Below are positions 53,717 through 63,181 of a stretch of 64,000 nucleotides of DNA, piece by piece (within the stretch, counting starts at the first letter, position 1; each line of letters begins with the position of its first letter). The stretch comes from Myxococcales bacterium (GTDB taxonomy: Bacteria > Myxococcota_A > Polyangia > Palsa-1104), in contig PNAM01000088.1 of assembly GCA_003170275.1 (NCBI GenBank), positions 1-64,000 of the forward strand. Reading direction: 5' to 3'. The notes below the pieces were generated by a model that was not told where the DNA came from, searched no databases, and was given only the letters and a program-made list of their open reading frames with translations. The position numbers and the translations under genes are program-made.

Positions 53717-54820
53717 TCAGGACGCGATCAAGGCGGGCGGTGCGGTGGGTAGGAGCAAGTGGAAGCGTGCACCATCCCTGACTCCGGCCTCCGCAAGTAG
53801 TTCCCCGCCTAGGCCGCGAGCGATCTCGCGGGCCAGGGCGAGGCCGAGGCCGAAGCCCGGGACGGTGCCGCGGACCGCCTTGGCGCGATAGAAGCGCTCG
53901 AAGACGCGCTCCTGCTCTTCGGGCGGCAATCCAGGGCCGGAGTCACCCACGACGATCTCGGCCCCGCGGTCGCTGGTAGACACGATCACCGAGATCGTCC
54001 CCCCATCGGGCGTGAACTTGCAGGCGTTGTCGAGGAGATTGGCCAATGCGCGGCCGAGCCACAAGCCGTCGGCCATCACCCTGGCCGGGCCCGCGCAGCT
54101 CCAGTTGAAGGCGATGTTGCGCTGCGCCATTAGCACCTCGTACGGCTCGAGCACCTGGCGCGTCAGGGTCGCGGCGTCGAGCTCGGTCCGGTCGAGCGGT
54201 AGCTCGCCGTTGTCGGAGCGGGCGAGCAACAAGAGGGAGTCGATGAGACGGCTCAGCCGTCGAAGCTCTTCGAGGGTCTCGCCGAGTTGCTCGCGGAGTT
54301 GCTCCGGATCGCGCGGCCGGCACAGCGTCACTTCGATCTCGCCCATGAGCACGGCGATCGGCGTACGCAGCTCGTGCGAGGCGTCGGCAGTAAAGCGCTT
54401 CATCCCGTTGACCGACGAGGCCAGGCGATCGAGCATCGAGTTCAGCGACGAGACCAGTCCGCTGATCTCCTCGGCGGCGTGCGGGGCGAGCGGAATGCGC
54501 GCCGCCAGGTTGTCGACGCCCAGCTCGCGCGAGGTGCGCATCGCGTCGTCGAGCGGTCGCAGCGCGCGGCGCGTGATCAACAGCCCGCCGCCGACCGCGA
54601 TGCCGAGCGCCGCCGGCAGCGCGATCGCCAGCGTGATCAACAGTTTCTTGGCCGACAGGTCGGGCCCTTCCTCCGAGGCGATGTCGCCCGGTTTTGGCTC
54701 TTCTTCGTTGGCGACGATGAACCAGATGCTGGCGCTGAATGCAATCAGCACCGCGGACATCACGCCAGCGTACCAGAGCGCCAGGCGGCCGCGCAGCGTC
54801 GTCGGTCTACGGAGTCTCAT
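53717..54820 (-). CDS. Sensor histidine kinase (OmpR/CusS-like)
   Basis: 367 aa. Two membrane segments (about 15-37 and 59-84) frame a short periplasmic loop of about 20 residues; HAMP follows (RRALRPLDDAMRTSREL), then HisKA with H149 in DASHELRTPIAV and the ATPase domain (LANLLDNACKFTPDGGTI, VGDSGPGLPPEEQERVFERF, GFGLGLALAREIA). The small loop suggests sensing in the membrane or through a partner, perhaps the neighbouring PepSY-like protein. It overlaps the response regulator gene by 14 bases. Confidence 0.9.
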   Translation of the reverse strand: MRLRRPTTLRGRLALWYAGVMSAVLIAFSASIWFIVANEEEPKPGDIASEEGPDLSAKKLLITLAIALPAALGIAVGGGLLITRRALRPLDDAMRTSRELGVDNLAARIPLAPHAAEEISGLVSSLNSMLDRLASSVNGMKRFTADASHELRTPIAVLMGEIEVTLCRPRDPEQLREQLGETLEELRRLSRLIDSLLLLARSDNGELPLDRTELDAATLTRQVLEPYEVLMAQRNIAFNWSCAGPARVMADGLWLGRALANLLDNACKFTPDGGTISVIVSTSDRGAEIVVGDSGPGLPPEEQERVFERFYRAKAVRGTVPGFGLGLALAREIARGLGGELLAEAGVRDGARFHLLLPTAPPALIAS

Positions 54821-55481
54821 CGCTCACCCTATAGCCCACACCGCGGACGGCGACGATCATCGCCGCCGCAGCGAGCCCCAAACGTTGGCGCAGGTTGGCG
54901 ACGTGGACGTCGACGAGGTTGGTGCCGGGATCAAACGGATAGCCGAAGACCCGCTGGAGGATCATCTCGCGCGTGACCACGTGACCGCGGTGGCGCAAGA
55001 AGAACTCGAGCAGCGCGAATTGCTTGGCCGACAGGGCGACCGGCTCGCCGCTGACCGTCGCCCGGTGAGCGATGGTATCGAGCTCGACGAGGCCGCAGCG
55101 CAGCAGGGTCTCGGCGACCGGACCCGTCCGCCGCGTGCGCGCACGCAGTCGCGCCACCAGCTCCGCAAAGGCGAAGGGCTTGGTCAGATAGTCGTCGGCG
55201 CCGAGTTGCAGTCCATGGACGCGATCTGGCACCGAGTCGCGGGCCGTCAGGAGCAAGATGGGCGTTTCGATGTTCGACTTGCGCGCCTCGGTGAGCACGC
55301 CAAATCCGTCGATGCCGGGCAACTGCACGTCGAGCACGCACACGTCCACGCCGCCCGCGAGCAGGAGCGCCAGTCCCTGTTCACCGTCGGGAACGGAGGT
55401 GACGAGGTAGCCTTCCTCGGTCAGCCCGCGTCGCAACATTCGTGCGAGCTTCGGGTCGTCCTCGACTACCAACACGTGCAC
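54807..55481 (-). CDS. OmpR/PhoB-family response regulator
   Basis: 224 aa. Receiver domain: E7-D8-D9, phosphoacceptor D51 (VCVLDVQLPGIDG), TARD and K in YLTKPFAF. The DNA-binding winged helix (about 125-224) has GEPVALSAKQFALLEFFLRH, REMILQRVFGYPFDPGTNLV and VANLRQRLG. It acts with the overlapping histidine kinase; the targets are probably nearby, such as the PepSY-like gene. Confidence 0.92.
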   Translation of the reverse strand: MHVLVVEDDPKLARMLRRGLTEEGYLVTSVPDGEQGLALLLAGGVDVCVLDVQLPGIDGFGVLTEARKSNIETPILLLTARDSVPDRVHGLQLGADDYLTKPFAFAELVARLRARTRRTGPVAETLLRCGLVELDTIAHRATVSGEPVALSAKQFALLEFFLRHRGHVVTREMILQRVFGYPFDPGTNLVDVHVANLRQRLGLAAAAMIVAVRGVGYRVSDETP

Positions 55482-55542
55482 TGCGGGACGCTATCACGCT
55501 GATCTGCGCGCCTTCGCGCGTTCATCGAATCTTCATGATCGG

Positions 55543-56589
55543 CTAGTGCATGGCGGTGGGCGCCACCACCAGGATCTTTCCTTCGGGGGCGCAGGTGAGG
55601 TAGGCCGTGCCCTCATCCGTCGCCACGGCGTTGCGTGCGCCGTTTGCCGTCGCCACGAGAGCCTGAACCGTGAGCTTGCCTTGCGCATCGACCGCCGCGA
55701 CAGTCAGCTTGGCCGCCTTGGCCGCGCCAACGAAGAGCTGGTGGCGCGCCTCGACGTAGTCGATGTTGTCGACGCCCTGGCCGGTCTCGAGGGTCGACAA
55801 GATCTTGCCGTCGTTCCCGGCGTCGAGGACCTTGACCTTGTCGGCGCAGGCGACGAACAGGAAGTTGAGCGCGTGATCGTGGGCCAGGCCCTTGGGGCCG
55901 TCTTCACCGCAGGCCGGCATCCAGGTCTTGCTGATCTGGTGGGTCTTGATGTCGATGCTGAGCGTGCGGTCCTTGTCCTCGAGGTTGGTGTAGAAGATGC
56001 CGCGCGCGTCATCGACGGCGAAGCCCTCCGGCTCGCCCTCGAAGGTCATCTTGGTCTTGAGGGTCAACGCGTCCGGGTTCGAGGCGTCCAGCACGCTCAG
56101 CGATTTGTCGCGCGGCGTGGTGACCCACACCTCTTTGGCCGCCGCCACGTAGGCGAGGCCGTCGGGCATCGAATCGATCTTGATGCAGGCTCCTTTCTTG
56201 AGCGAATGGGCTTCGAAGGCGCACACCGTGGAGTCGCCGCGGTTGCCCACGTACACCACCCCGTCGCCAACGGTGGCCGAGCTCGGGCCGACCGTGCGCT
56301 TCTTGCCGTGGCGCTCCATCTCCTGCGTGACGAAGCCGTCAATCGGGGTCACCTGACCGCTGGCCAGCTCGATGACGTCCACCTTGCCGGTATTTCCGGC
56401 CGGCACCCAGACGCGCTTGTTGGTCCGGTCGTAGGCGATGTAGTCCATCATGACCGGACCGGCAGTGCCTCCCGGCAACGAGATCGATTGAAGGTTGGAA
56501 GCGGCGACGTTGGCCGCGCCCTTGGGGCTGGTCGTGCCGCAGGCGGCGAGGAGTGTCGAGAAGAGAAGAGCCGAGGTGCGAAGCGTCAT
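55543..56589 (-). CDS. YncE-like beta-propeller lipoprotein
   Basis: 348 aa with lipobox LFSTLLAAC. Seven-blade propeller by pattern: NKRVWVPAGNTGKVDVIELA, GVVYVGNRGDSTVCAFEAHS, KEVWVTTPRDKSLSVLDASN, ALNFLFVACADKVKVLDAGN, HQLFVGAAKAAKLTVAAVDA and EGTAYLTCAPEGKILVVAP. YncE-type proteins bind DNA or surfaces in the envelope; function here unknown. Its GCG/AAGG/CGC hairpin near 55515 has no T run, so termination is not clear. Confidence 0.75.
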   Translation of the reverse strand: MTLRTSALLFSTLLAACGTTSPKGAANVAASNLQSISLPGGTAGPVMMDYIAYDRTNKRVWVPAGNTGKVDVIELASGQVTPIDGFVTQEMERHGKKRTVGPSSATVGDGVVYVGNRGDSTVCAFEAHSLKKGACIKIDSMPDGLAYVAAAKEVWVTTPRDKSLSVLDASNPDALTLKTKMTFEGEPEGFAVDDARGIFYTNLEDKDRTLSIDIKTHQISKTWMPACGEDGPKGLAHDHALNFLFVACADKVKVLDAGNDGKILSTLETGQGVDNIDYVEARHQLFVGAAKAAKLTVAAVDAQGKLTVQALVATANGARNAVATDEGTAYLTCAPEGKILVVAPTAMH

Positions 56590-56989
56590 GGAATCCTCCG
56601 TTGGCAGGGTCGCGAAACGGCGCGACGTTGCGGCGCACGATAGGCCACCTGAGGTGGGGCTGTCACTGCTGGTTGAATGAAGATTTGATTAGCGCCCGAC
56701 GAGCCTTTCGTTGGGCCAAAGCTGTCCGTCAGTTGGTCTGCCGCCAACCCCTGGATGTCGAGGATCGCGTAGATCCGTCGTGCGATTGACCGTTGGCAAG
56801 TAATGGGCGCATCGGCGCGAGCAGTCGCCAAGGAAAAAAGCCGGCCGCACGGACTACGCGCACAGCTCGACCTCGAATTCGCCACGCGCGAGGACAGGTG
56901 TATCGATTCCGAACAGGTCGCCGCGCCTGCTTTCGCGCGCTTGGCGCTGGCGCGAAATCTGCTCCGTAGTGCTCCATGGGCAAGCTACA
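56590..56989. other. Gap with no recognised gene
   Basis: About 400 bases with no frame that looks like a gene. It probably contains divergent promoters for the YncE-like lipoprotein and the Cys-rich lipoprotein. Confidence 0.5.
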
Positions 56990-58672
56990 ATGACCCTGGA
57001 CGAGATGACGCCCGACGGAACGACCACCGCTTCCAGTCTCTTCGCCGCCGTTCTGCTCGCGGTTTGCCTGTCGGGTTGCTCGGCGACGCACTTTCAGAGC
57101 GCGTCGTGCTCGACGGACGCGGACTGCCCTGGCGGCTGGTGCAACGACAGCGTGTGCGAGCCGCGGGCGCCGGACGGAGAGTGGTGCGACGAGAACAGCG
57201 GCTGTGCGTCCGGCCTGTGCGTCATCCCGGCCGGCCCGGGCAGCGGCACGTGCTATCCGCATCCGAACGGGGCGTTGTGCGCGGCGGACTCCGACTGCGT
57301 GTCCGGCGCGTGTGCGTGCGGGGCGTGCGTCACCAGCCCGGAGCCGAACGGCGCGTGCTGCACGCTCGATGATCAGTGCGCGTCGGGCGTGTGCTCCAAC
57401 GGCAAGCTGTGCGGCCCGCAACCGGACGGCTCGGGCTGCAGCCGCGACCAGGACTGCACCGCGGGGGTGTGCGACGCCCCGTTCGGCTGCGGCTTGCAGG
57501 CGAACAACCACCTGTGCACTCGCGACCAGGAGTGCCAGGCCGGGGTCTGCTTCGGCGGCAGGTGCGGCAAGGGGCCCGATGGACCCTGCACCCAGGATGG
57601 CGACTGCCAGCCCTGCCTCCAGCCCGGCTGCGAGAAGCTCTTCTGCTACTACGGCGCCTGCGAGCTCCCGCAACCGGACGGGTCGCCGTGCGCGCGCCCG
57701 GCCGACTGCTCGGACAAGACCTGCGTCGACGGAAAGTGCGGCCCGCAGCCGAACGGCTCGGCGTGCACTGGCGACGGCGACTGCGCGTCGGCGTGGTGCG
57801 TGAGCGGGACGTGCACGGCGCGGCTGGCGGACGCAGCTGCGTGCACGGCCAACGACAACTGCACCTCCAACCTCTGCGACAACGGCACCTGCCAGGAGTA
57901 TCGGGCCAACGGAGCGGCCTGCACCTCCAACGTCGAGTGCATCTCGACGATGTGCCAGGGCGGCATCTGCACCTGTTACGGCACGGCCGAGGTGACGTCG
58001 ACGAACCAATGTTGCGCGGGGGGCACGCCGTTCGACGATTGCGACGACCCCAAGTTCGGACCCACCGGCTACGGCTGCGAGGACGCCGGCGGCGGCGGGA
58101 CCCTCTACTGCTGCGGCTACTTCACCGGCAACTACGGGTGCAACTCGCCGGACGGCCTGGCGTGCACGCTCAGCGGGCAGTGCGGCGCGGGTCTGGTCTG
58201 CGGCGGAACCGGGCTGTGCTGCGGGTTACCCACGACCTCCGGCGCCACGTGCTGCTCGGGCGCGAGCGACGGCGGCGGGTGCGCTTGCGCTCGGGCGCAC
58301 GCGGCGTGCAAGGTCGACGGGGAGTGCTGCACGAACAGCTGCCAGAACGGCGGCTGCGCGTGCGCCCTGCCCGGCGCGATCTGCAGCGACGGAGCGGCGT
58401 GCTGCTCGGGTACGTGCAGCTCCGGCAGCGGAACCTGCGCGTGCTCCACCGCCGGTCTCGCCTGCGCGGCGGACGCGGAGTGCTGCTCGGGGAGCTGCGC
58501 CGCCGGGAAGTGCGCCTGCGCGCCGGCCGGCGCTGGCTGCACGAACCCTACCGACTGCTGCTCGGGGAGCTGCTCCGCCGGCGGCAAGTGCCAGTGCGCC
58601 CCAACCGGCGCCACGTGCACCTCCGGCACCATCTGCTGCTCGGGCACGTGCAGCGGCGGGATGTGCGGCTGA
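56990..58672 (+). CDS. Cys-rich lipoprotein with Dickkopf-like repeats
   Basis: About 560 aa from ATG 56990 (ATG 57005 is also possible). Lipobox LLAVCLSGC. The mature protein consists of many short Cys-rich units: CSTDADCPGGWCNDSVC, CDENSGCASGLC, CTLDDQCASGVC and similar to about residue 330, then a different unit (CCSGASDGGGC) and a final set of CCSGxCxxGxCxC units. This matches the Dickkopf N-terminal Cys-rich type common in myxobacteria. It would be an extracellular disulfide-rich stalk or adhesin and needs oxidative folding. Confidence 0.82.
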   Translation: MTLDEMTPDGTTTASSLFAAVLLAVCLSGCSATHFQSASCSTDADCPGGWCNDSVCEPRAPDGEWCDENSGCASGLCVIPAGPGSGTCYPHPNGALCAADSDCVSGACACGACVTSPEPNGACCTLDDQCASGVCSNGKLCGPQPDGSGCSRDQDCTAGVCDAPFGCGLQANNHLCTRDQECQAGVCFGGRCGKGPDGPCTQDGDCQPCLQPGCEKLFCYYGACELPQPDGSPCARPADCSDKTCVDGKCGPQPNGSACTGDGDCASAWCVSGTCTARLADAAACTANDNCTSNLCDNGTCQEYRANGAACTSNVECISTMCQGGICTCYGTAEVTSTNQCCAGGTPFDDCDDPKFGPTGYGCEDAGGGGTLYCCGYFTGNYGCNSPDGLACTLSGQCGAGLVCGGTGLCCGLPTTSGATCCSGASDGGGCACARAHAACKVDGECCTNSCQNGGCACALPGAICSDGAACCSGTCSSGSGTCACSTAGLACAADAECCSGSCAAGKCACAPAGAGCTNPTDCCSGSCSAGGKCQCAPTGATCTSGTICCSGTCSGGMCG

Positions 58673-58738
58673 GGCCGCGATCGTAGCGCACGTCGCGGCG
58701 CTGCTGGTTGTTGCCTGGGGAACCACAGTGGCCGGCGG

Positions 58739-59119
58739 TTGGCGGTGCGTGCCCTCGTGCTCTTCATGGCGGCGCCGCCGGATCCAGCCACGGCTTCAGC
58801 CGTGAATCGACCGCAGATCGCGATCGAAGATCGCGTGCAGCCACTCGCTGGCAGCGTGCAGGATGCCTTGCGCGAGCACGCGGCGATTCTCATCCCGTGC
58901 CCGAAAGACAAGATCGAGATCCGCGAGGTCCTACTCGGACCGCCGTCCAGCCCATCGCACACCAACTTCGTAGACCGTTGCGGGCAACGCGTCGTGTACG
59001 CCTCGCGCGCTGAGTATCAGGATAATCCCCCGTACCCAAGGTTCTACGTCGTTTCGCGCTTCCCGCTTACGATCGCGTTCGCGCGGCGGCGACGGATTAC
59101 TTCGCGGCGACGAGCTTGA
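58739..59119 (+). CDS. Small secreted-type protein, unknown function
   Basis: 126 aa from TTG 58739 (weak start). A short hydrophobic lead (ALVLFMAAPPDPATASA) may be a signal peptide. Core: HAAILIPCPKDKIEIREVLL then FVDRCGQRVVYASRAEY. The C-P-x-x-x-I...CGQR..Y pattern resembles the frameshifted lipoprotein at 33690-34002 (C-P-x-x-x-V...GCG....Y-x-C). It ends in an Arg-rich tail. Moderately supported. Confidence 0.45.
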   Translation: MAVRALVLFMAAPPDPATASAVNRPQIAIEDRVQPLAGSVQDALREHAAILIPCPKDKIEIREVLLGPPSSPSHTNFVDRCGQRVVYASRAEYQDNPPYPRFYVVSRFPLTIAFARRRRITSRRRA

Positions 59120-59163
59120 CGTCGCAAGTTGATGGCTCTCGAATTGAACGGTAGAGTTCAAGC

Positions 59164-59433
59164 GTGGTCACAATCAGCCCGCGGCGCGCCCTGGACACAC
59201 ACGATGCGGCAGATCGGGCCCAGCTGGCAGTGTACCGGCGCATGACCTCCGGCGAGCGCGTCGAGCTCGCGATGCGGATGTCCGAGGAGGCGCGCGCGAT
59301 TTGTTCGGCGGGGATCCGGGCGCGTCATCCCGAGTATGACAGCCGGCAAGCTCGCTTCGCGCTCTTGCGCCTCTTGCTCGGGGACGACCTGTTCCGTCGC
59401 GCCTTTTCGGGTGAACCGCTGCTCGCTCCATGA
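59164..59433 (+). CDS. Small helical protein upstream of a nucleotidyltransferase
   Basis: 89 aa from GTG 59164. Core MTSGERVELAMRMSEEARAI then CSAGIRARHPEYDSRQARFA and LLRLLLGDDLFRRAF. This short helical family is often found directly before nucleotidyltransferase genes. The stop overlaps the start of the next gene (ATGA at 59430). The pair may act as an antitoxin/toxin-like or defence module; the function is not established. Confidence 0.65.
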   Translation: MVTISPRRALDTHDAADRAQLAVYRRMTSGERVELAMRMSEEARAICSAGIRARHPEYDSRQARFALLRLLLGDDLFRRAFSGEPLLAP

Positions 59434-59990
59434 GCGCGGGGCAGCTCTTGTCCCGCCTGGTGTCGGCGCTCGACCGGGCAGGCGTCCCTCACATGGTGGC
59501 CGGCTCCTTCGCCAGCACGTTTCACGGAGTACCGCGGACCACCCAGGACATCGATGTCGTCATTGATCCGTCGCGGCCGGCGCTAGATGCGTTCTTGGCG
59601 GAGCTGCCCGAGTCCGAGTACTACGTCGACGTGGATACGGCCAGGGACGCACTTCGCCAGCACACGCAATTCAACGTGATCGATCTGGCCACGGGGTGGA
59701 AGGTCGATTTCATCCTCCGCAAGCAGCGGCCGTTCAGCGAAGAGGAGTTCTCTCGCCGCGCTCCGGCGGAGCTCGCGGGCGCGCGGGTGTTCGTCGCGAC
59801 CGCCGAGGACACCGTCCTCGCCAAGCTGGAGTGGTCGGTGCTCTCGGGGGGATCCGAGCGGCAGCTTCGCGACGTTCAAGGGATCCTGCAGGTCCGCGGT
59901 GCTGCGCTCGACCGGCGATACATCGAGCGATGGGCGCAGGCCCTCGGATTCGGCGAGCTCTGGCGTGAGGTGAGCGACGCTGCTCCCTAG
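59430..59990 (+). CDS. Nucleotidyltransferase-fold protein (AbiEii/DUF6036-like)
   Basis: 186 aa. N-terminal helix (LLSRLVSALDRAGVPHMVAG) then the nucleotidyltransferase motif GSFASTFHGVPRTTQDIDVV (G-S ... D-x-D), third acidic residue in GWKVDFILRK, and a C-terminal helical region with DTVLAKLEWSVLSGGSERQL. Proteins of this fold include abortive-infection AbiEii and antitoxin-type transferases. It overlaps the upstream small gene. Role as toxin or enzyme unproven. Confidence 0.78.
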   Translation: MSAGQLLSRLVSALDRAGVPHMVAGSFASTFHGVPRTTQDIDVVIDPSRPALDAFLAELPESEYYVDVDTARDALRQHTQFNVIDLATGWKVDFILRKQRPFSEEEFSRRAPAELAGARVFVATAEDTVLAKLEWSVLSGGSERQLRDVQGILQVRGAALDRRYIERWAQALGFGELWREVSDAAP

Positions 59991-60408
59991 TCTGTAGCCT
60001 GTTGCAAAAGTAGGTCACGCCGTCGGCTCGACAATCCGACGTTGAGCGCAACGCGTTTCTGTGTCGGATGCGAGCGCGCTCCTGCTCATCCAAAGCGAGC
60101 GCATGGTCAAGCAGACCGGCGCGGCGAACCCGCTCGCTGATCGACGGTGATTCACCTGGCTGTCGTACACGCCGTGAGACGCCTGGGCGCGTTAAGTGCC
60201 CGCTACCACACCGAATCGATCAACCTGCGGGGCGCCAATTGCCGTTGGCAAGGTCGACGTGTGTCGAGCGCCGCACGCCACAAACGTTTTCGCGCTCGCA
60301 GTAGGAGCGACGACAGTTGCTCGACGAGCGGTTGGTGCGAAGCTGTTCGGCGTTTCATCATCAGGAAGGCCACTGGCGGAGTTGGCGCCGGCATCGACTC
60401 GAGAAGGA
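59991..60408. other. Gap with no recognised gene
   Basis: About 420 bases. Several open frames overlap but none has family features. No repeat or RNA gene is evident. Confidence 0.5.
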
Positions 60409-61749
60409 TCAGCTGATTGGGCCGATGCACGCGCCCGCCTCGAACATGAGGTACTCGAGGATGCGCTCCTGCGCGGTGAGAGCGGTTGCGTCGATCATGG
60501 TCATCGCGTCGAGCGTGTGATAGGAGGAGAAAATGGCGCGGCCGCACGCCTGCGTCGCTCCCGCCGGCGTGACGTCGAACTTGATCGTCTGCGGATAGCT
60601 GCCGGTGAGCGTCATCGTGCCGCTCTGCACCTGGGCGTCGGTGGCATCGACCACGTCCACGGTCGTGGTCGGCACGCTCTGCACTACGGACCACTGCGTC
60701 AGATAGCCGGCCAGCGGAATGGTCGTCGCACCCGAGGGAATGGCACTTACCGCGGTCAGCCACGCCGCGAGGGCTGGATCGTTGATCTTGCCGCTATAGG
60801 TCGCCGGCATCTGCACCGAGCCCACGCCCACGTTGGCCGCGTCAACCGTGGTGTCGCCGTTCATGAACATCGCGTCGGCGGGGAACGCCTGCGCGAGATA
60901 GTCGTAGGCGTTGTCGGTGGCGAACACGCGGCCGCCTTGTTCCGCCCACGCCTTGAGGTTCGCGGCGATCGCCGCCTGGTCGGCAGCCGAGAGGGTCTTC
61001 CATTTCCCTCGCGCGCACGAGATGAACAGGATGTTGTATTGGGCGAGTTGCGTCGGGTTCTTGAGGAGGTCGGTGAGTTGTGGCGGCGTGCCTTGCGCAC
61101 CGAGCCGCATCCCGCACGGGGTCATGAGCGACTGAGAGGTCGACGTGCGGTTTTCGAAACAGTCAAAGCCCATGTCCTGGTCGAGACCCATGGCGTTGAG
61201 CACCACGTCGAGCTGATCTTTGACGCCGGTCGAGACGGCAATGCGCGGCAGGTCATCGCCCGTGCCGGGTTTGCCCGGCAACACGGTGTGCGGCGCTCCG
61301 ATGGGGTTGTCGGCACAGGGCGTGATGTCGACCATCGTGTTGCGGCGGAACCGTCCCTTGTTCACCGTGAAGGACACCTGTGCCGTTGGCGGGAGCGCAC
61401 TCAGGTCGAGCATGAAGCCGCCGTCCGCCCCACTGGTCGCCGACACGGCCGCGCCATCGACTGGCGCGCCGCACAGATCGCACGACACCCCGGGGGGAAA
61501 CGTGCCCATCGAGACCGGAACATAGGCGAAGCCGTTCGAAATCGGATCGAGCCCATTGGGAGCCTTGATGAAGCCGCTCAGGGTGGTCGGCGTGCCATTG
61601 CACTGCGCGCCGAAGCTCGGCCCGTTGTTCACGAAGCCGTCGTTGTTGCCGCCCGGGCCGGGGCCGCCGCTGCCACCGTCGCCCTTGAGGCGCGTCTCCT
61701 GACCACAGCCGAACAAGATGGCGATTCCAATCAGGAAGCAAGTGCGCAT
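60409..61749 (-). CDS. Lipoprotein with carboxypeptidase-regulatory-like and Rossmann-like parts
   Basis: 446 aa. Lipobox GIAILFGC, then a Gly/Asn-rich linker (residues 22-45). Residues 50-125 form a beta domain (TTLSGFIKAPNGLDPISNGF, VSATSGADGGFMLDLSALPP) like carboxypeptidase-regulatory modules. The centre (about 240-300) reads YNILFISCARGKW then LKAWAEQGGRVFATDNAYDY, which looks like a glutamine-amidotransferase/ThuA-like fold lacking a clear catalytic triad. The C-terminus is beta-rich. Typical of large surface lipoproteins in myxobacteria. Function unknown. Confidence 0.7.
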   Translation of the reverse strand: MRTCFLIGIAILFGCGQETRLKGDGGSGGPGPGGNNDGFVNNGPSFGAQCNGTPTTLSGFIKAPNGLDPISNGFAYVPVSMGTFPPGVSCDLCGAPVDGAAVSATSGADGGFMLDLSALPPTAQVSFTVNKGRFRRNTMVDITPCADNPIGAPHTVLPGKPGTGDDLPRIAVSTGVKDQLDVVLNAMGLDQDMGFDCFENRTSTSQSLMTPCGMRLGAQGTPPQLTDLLKNPTQLAQYNILFISCARGKWKTLSAADQAAIAANLKAWAEQGGRVFATDNAYDYLAQAFPADAMFMNGDTTVDAANVGVGSVQMPATYSGKINDPALAAWLTAVSAIPSGATTIPLAGYLTQWSVVQSVPTTTVDVVDATDAQVQSGTMTLTGSYPQTIKFDVTPAGATQACGRAIFSSYHTLDAMTMIDATALTAQERILEYLMFEAGACIGPIS

Positions 61750-61818
61750 GACCCTGTATGCCCCAAACGCCTGTCTTCCTTCGATCTAATTGTCACATTA
61801 AAGGAGGGAGCTCCGCCC

Positions 61819-61960
61819 ATGTACAGGCAGCGGGAGGGGTTCCAAAAAATGACCAATCCGCCTCAAGCCGCGCCAGGGTTGCTCCTGGTGCTCGAAGGCG
61901 CATTGCGCAGGCTCATTGCCGAGGACATTCGCGAGGAATTGTCATGCAATCGAACACCTC
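61819..61960 (+). pseudogene. N-terminal fragment of a possible DNA-binding/excisionase-type protein
   Basis: Frame beginning MYRQREGFQKMTNPPQAAPG continues LLLVLEGALRRLIAEDIREE, a helical lead often seen in small excisionase- or HTH-type proteins of mobile elements. After about residue 47 the frame becomes unrelated. A ribosome site GGGAGGGG stands before the internal ATG. Probably a decayed fragment. Confidence 0.3.
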
Positions 61961-61989
61961 AGGAGGGTCTCGGCCAACGTCGGCAGCTC

Positions 61990-62383
61990 CCCATCCAGCT
62001 CCGCGGCGGCGGGCTTCCCGATCGACGCCAGCCACACCGCGATGGTCCTCTCGCCCGGCGATGCCACGACCTTTTCCGTAACCTTTGATCCGGGGGCTGC
62101 CGGATACGGTAGTGGCTCCGCTAGTGCGCAAGTGAACGTCGTCGTGCCCACGGCTAGCATCGATGCCAGCGCTTTCGACCAGGTCAGTTACGAAGCGTCA
62201 GTGATGGTGAGCGGAAACATTTCGTTCCCTCCGCCGTCTGCGGGATGCGGTCCCTATCAGAGCTGTGGCATCGTCGTTGGCGGAGCGCCTGCACCGCTGC
62301 CGATGCCGCTCATCCTCATTGGCGGATCCGTACTCGTTCTCGCGGGTCGACGGTTCGCACGAGATCGTCACGGATCGAAGTAA
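61990..62383 (+). pseudogene. C-terminal fragment of a surface-anchored protein
   Basis: The frame ends with a beta-sandwich remnant (ATTFSVTFDPGAAGYGSGSA) and a hydrophobic tail (APLPMPLILIGGSVLVLAG followed by RRFARDRHG), the layout of a C-terminal sorting or anchor signal. No proper start or signal peptide precedes it. It abuts the unrelated fragment at 61819-61960, so the region is a junction of gene pieces. Confidence 0.4.
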
Positions 62384-62623
62384 AGACTTCGGCGACTCTG
62401 GAATCGCCTTCCGGCAGTCGCTCCTTCTTCTAGAACGCCTGCTGCCGGCGTTAGCAGTCGCGAATGTTGGATCCATTCCGACTGGCGACGCGAAGGCGTT
62501 CGCGGTGTTTGCGCGTCTCTCGCGTGAAACGGCTCAAACCACTCTAAGCCGTCCAGCATTGTCTTCAGCCGCTCGTCAAGCTTCTTCGCCCGCTCGCCGG
62601 CACTTGGGAGCAGGTCTGAATCG

Positions 62624-62956
62624 TCAAAGGTCCCCTCGCCATTTCTTTGCGAGCGCGAGCGCGTCTTCGTAGCTCGAGACGAACTCTCGTCGACCCGTCG
62701 AATCGATGATCAAGACCCTGCCAAAGTCCGGTCCGATTCCAAGGGTCAGCGAGACCCAGCGTCCGTCCCATGACTGCCAGCGGCAGCTCTCACCCGCCCG
62801 CACCGGCACCAGGCCCCAGATGACGTGCCGGCCCGTCGATTCACGCCGGGCGCGCAACGCGAACGGTGGCGTGTCGCGGCGCGGCCGTTTGATCCGCGGA
62901 TCGCTCAAGTCACACTGAATCGAAGCGGTGCCGTCATCGATCAACCAATGCTCCAT
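62624..62956 (-). CDS. Hypothetical protein
   Basis: 110 aa from ATG 62956. Pattern WLIDDGTASIQCDLSDPRIK, VIWGLVPVRAGESCRWQSWD, GRWVSLTLGIGPDFGRVLII, then EFVSSYEDALALAKKWRGDL. It reads as a compact beta-rich cytosolic protein with a C-terminal helix. No family recognised; the ribosome site is weak. Confidence 0.45.
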   Translation of the reverse strand: MEHWLIDDGTASIQCDLSDPRIKRPRRDTPPFALRARRESTGRHVIWGLVPVRAGESCRWQSWDGRWVSLTLGIGPDFGRVLIIDSTGRREFVSSYEDALALAKKWRGDL

Positions 62957-63181
62957 GTCCTGATGCAGGGTTGGTCTTCAGAAAATCTGCACCAGCCAAC
63001 TTCGTGAGCGACTTGCGGCGGACTCTGAGGACATCCGTTTGCAGGGCGCTTCCAGCAGCGTCAGACGAGGTAGGCCAACCTAGTCTGGTGTGAGGAACGA
63101 CCTTCCAAAACGACCTTCGAATATCGAGTTTCGTGAAGGCGACGCTTCGGCGCCGACATGCATGTTCGTGTTGGAGGTCGA

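Noticed and set aside
60196-62088. Long plus-strand frame of 630 codons
   Set aside because: It is antisense to the lipoprotein gene at 60409-61749, has Arg/His-rich composition and no family motif. Only its last part (61819 on) may be a real fragment.
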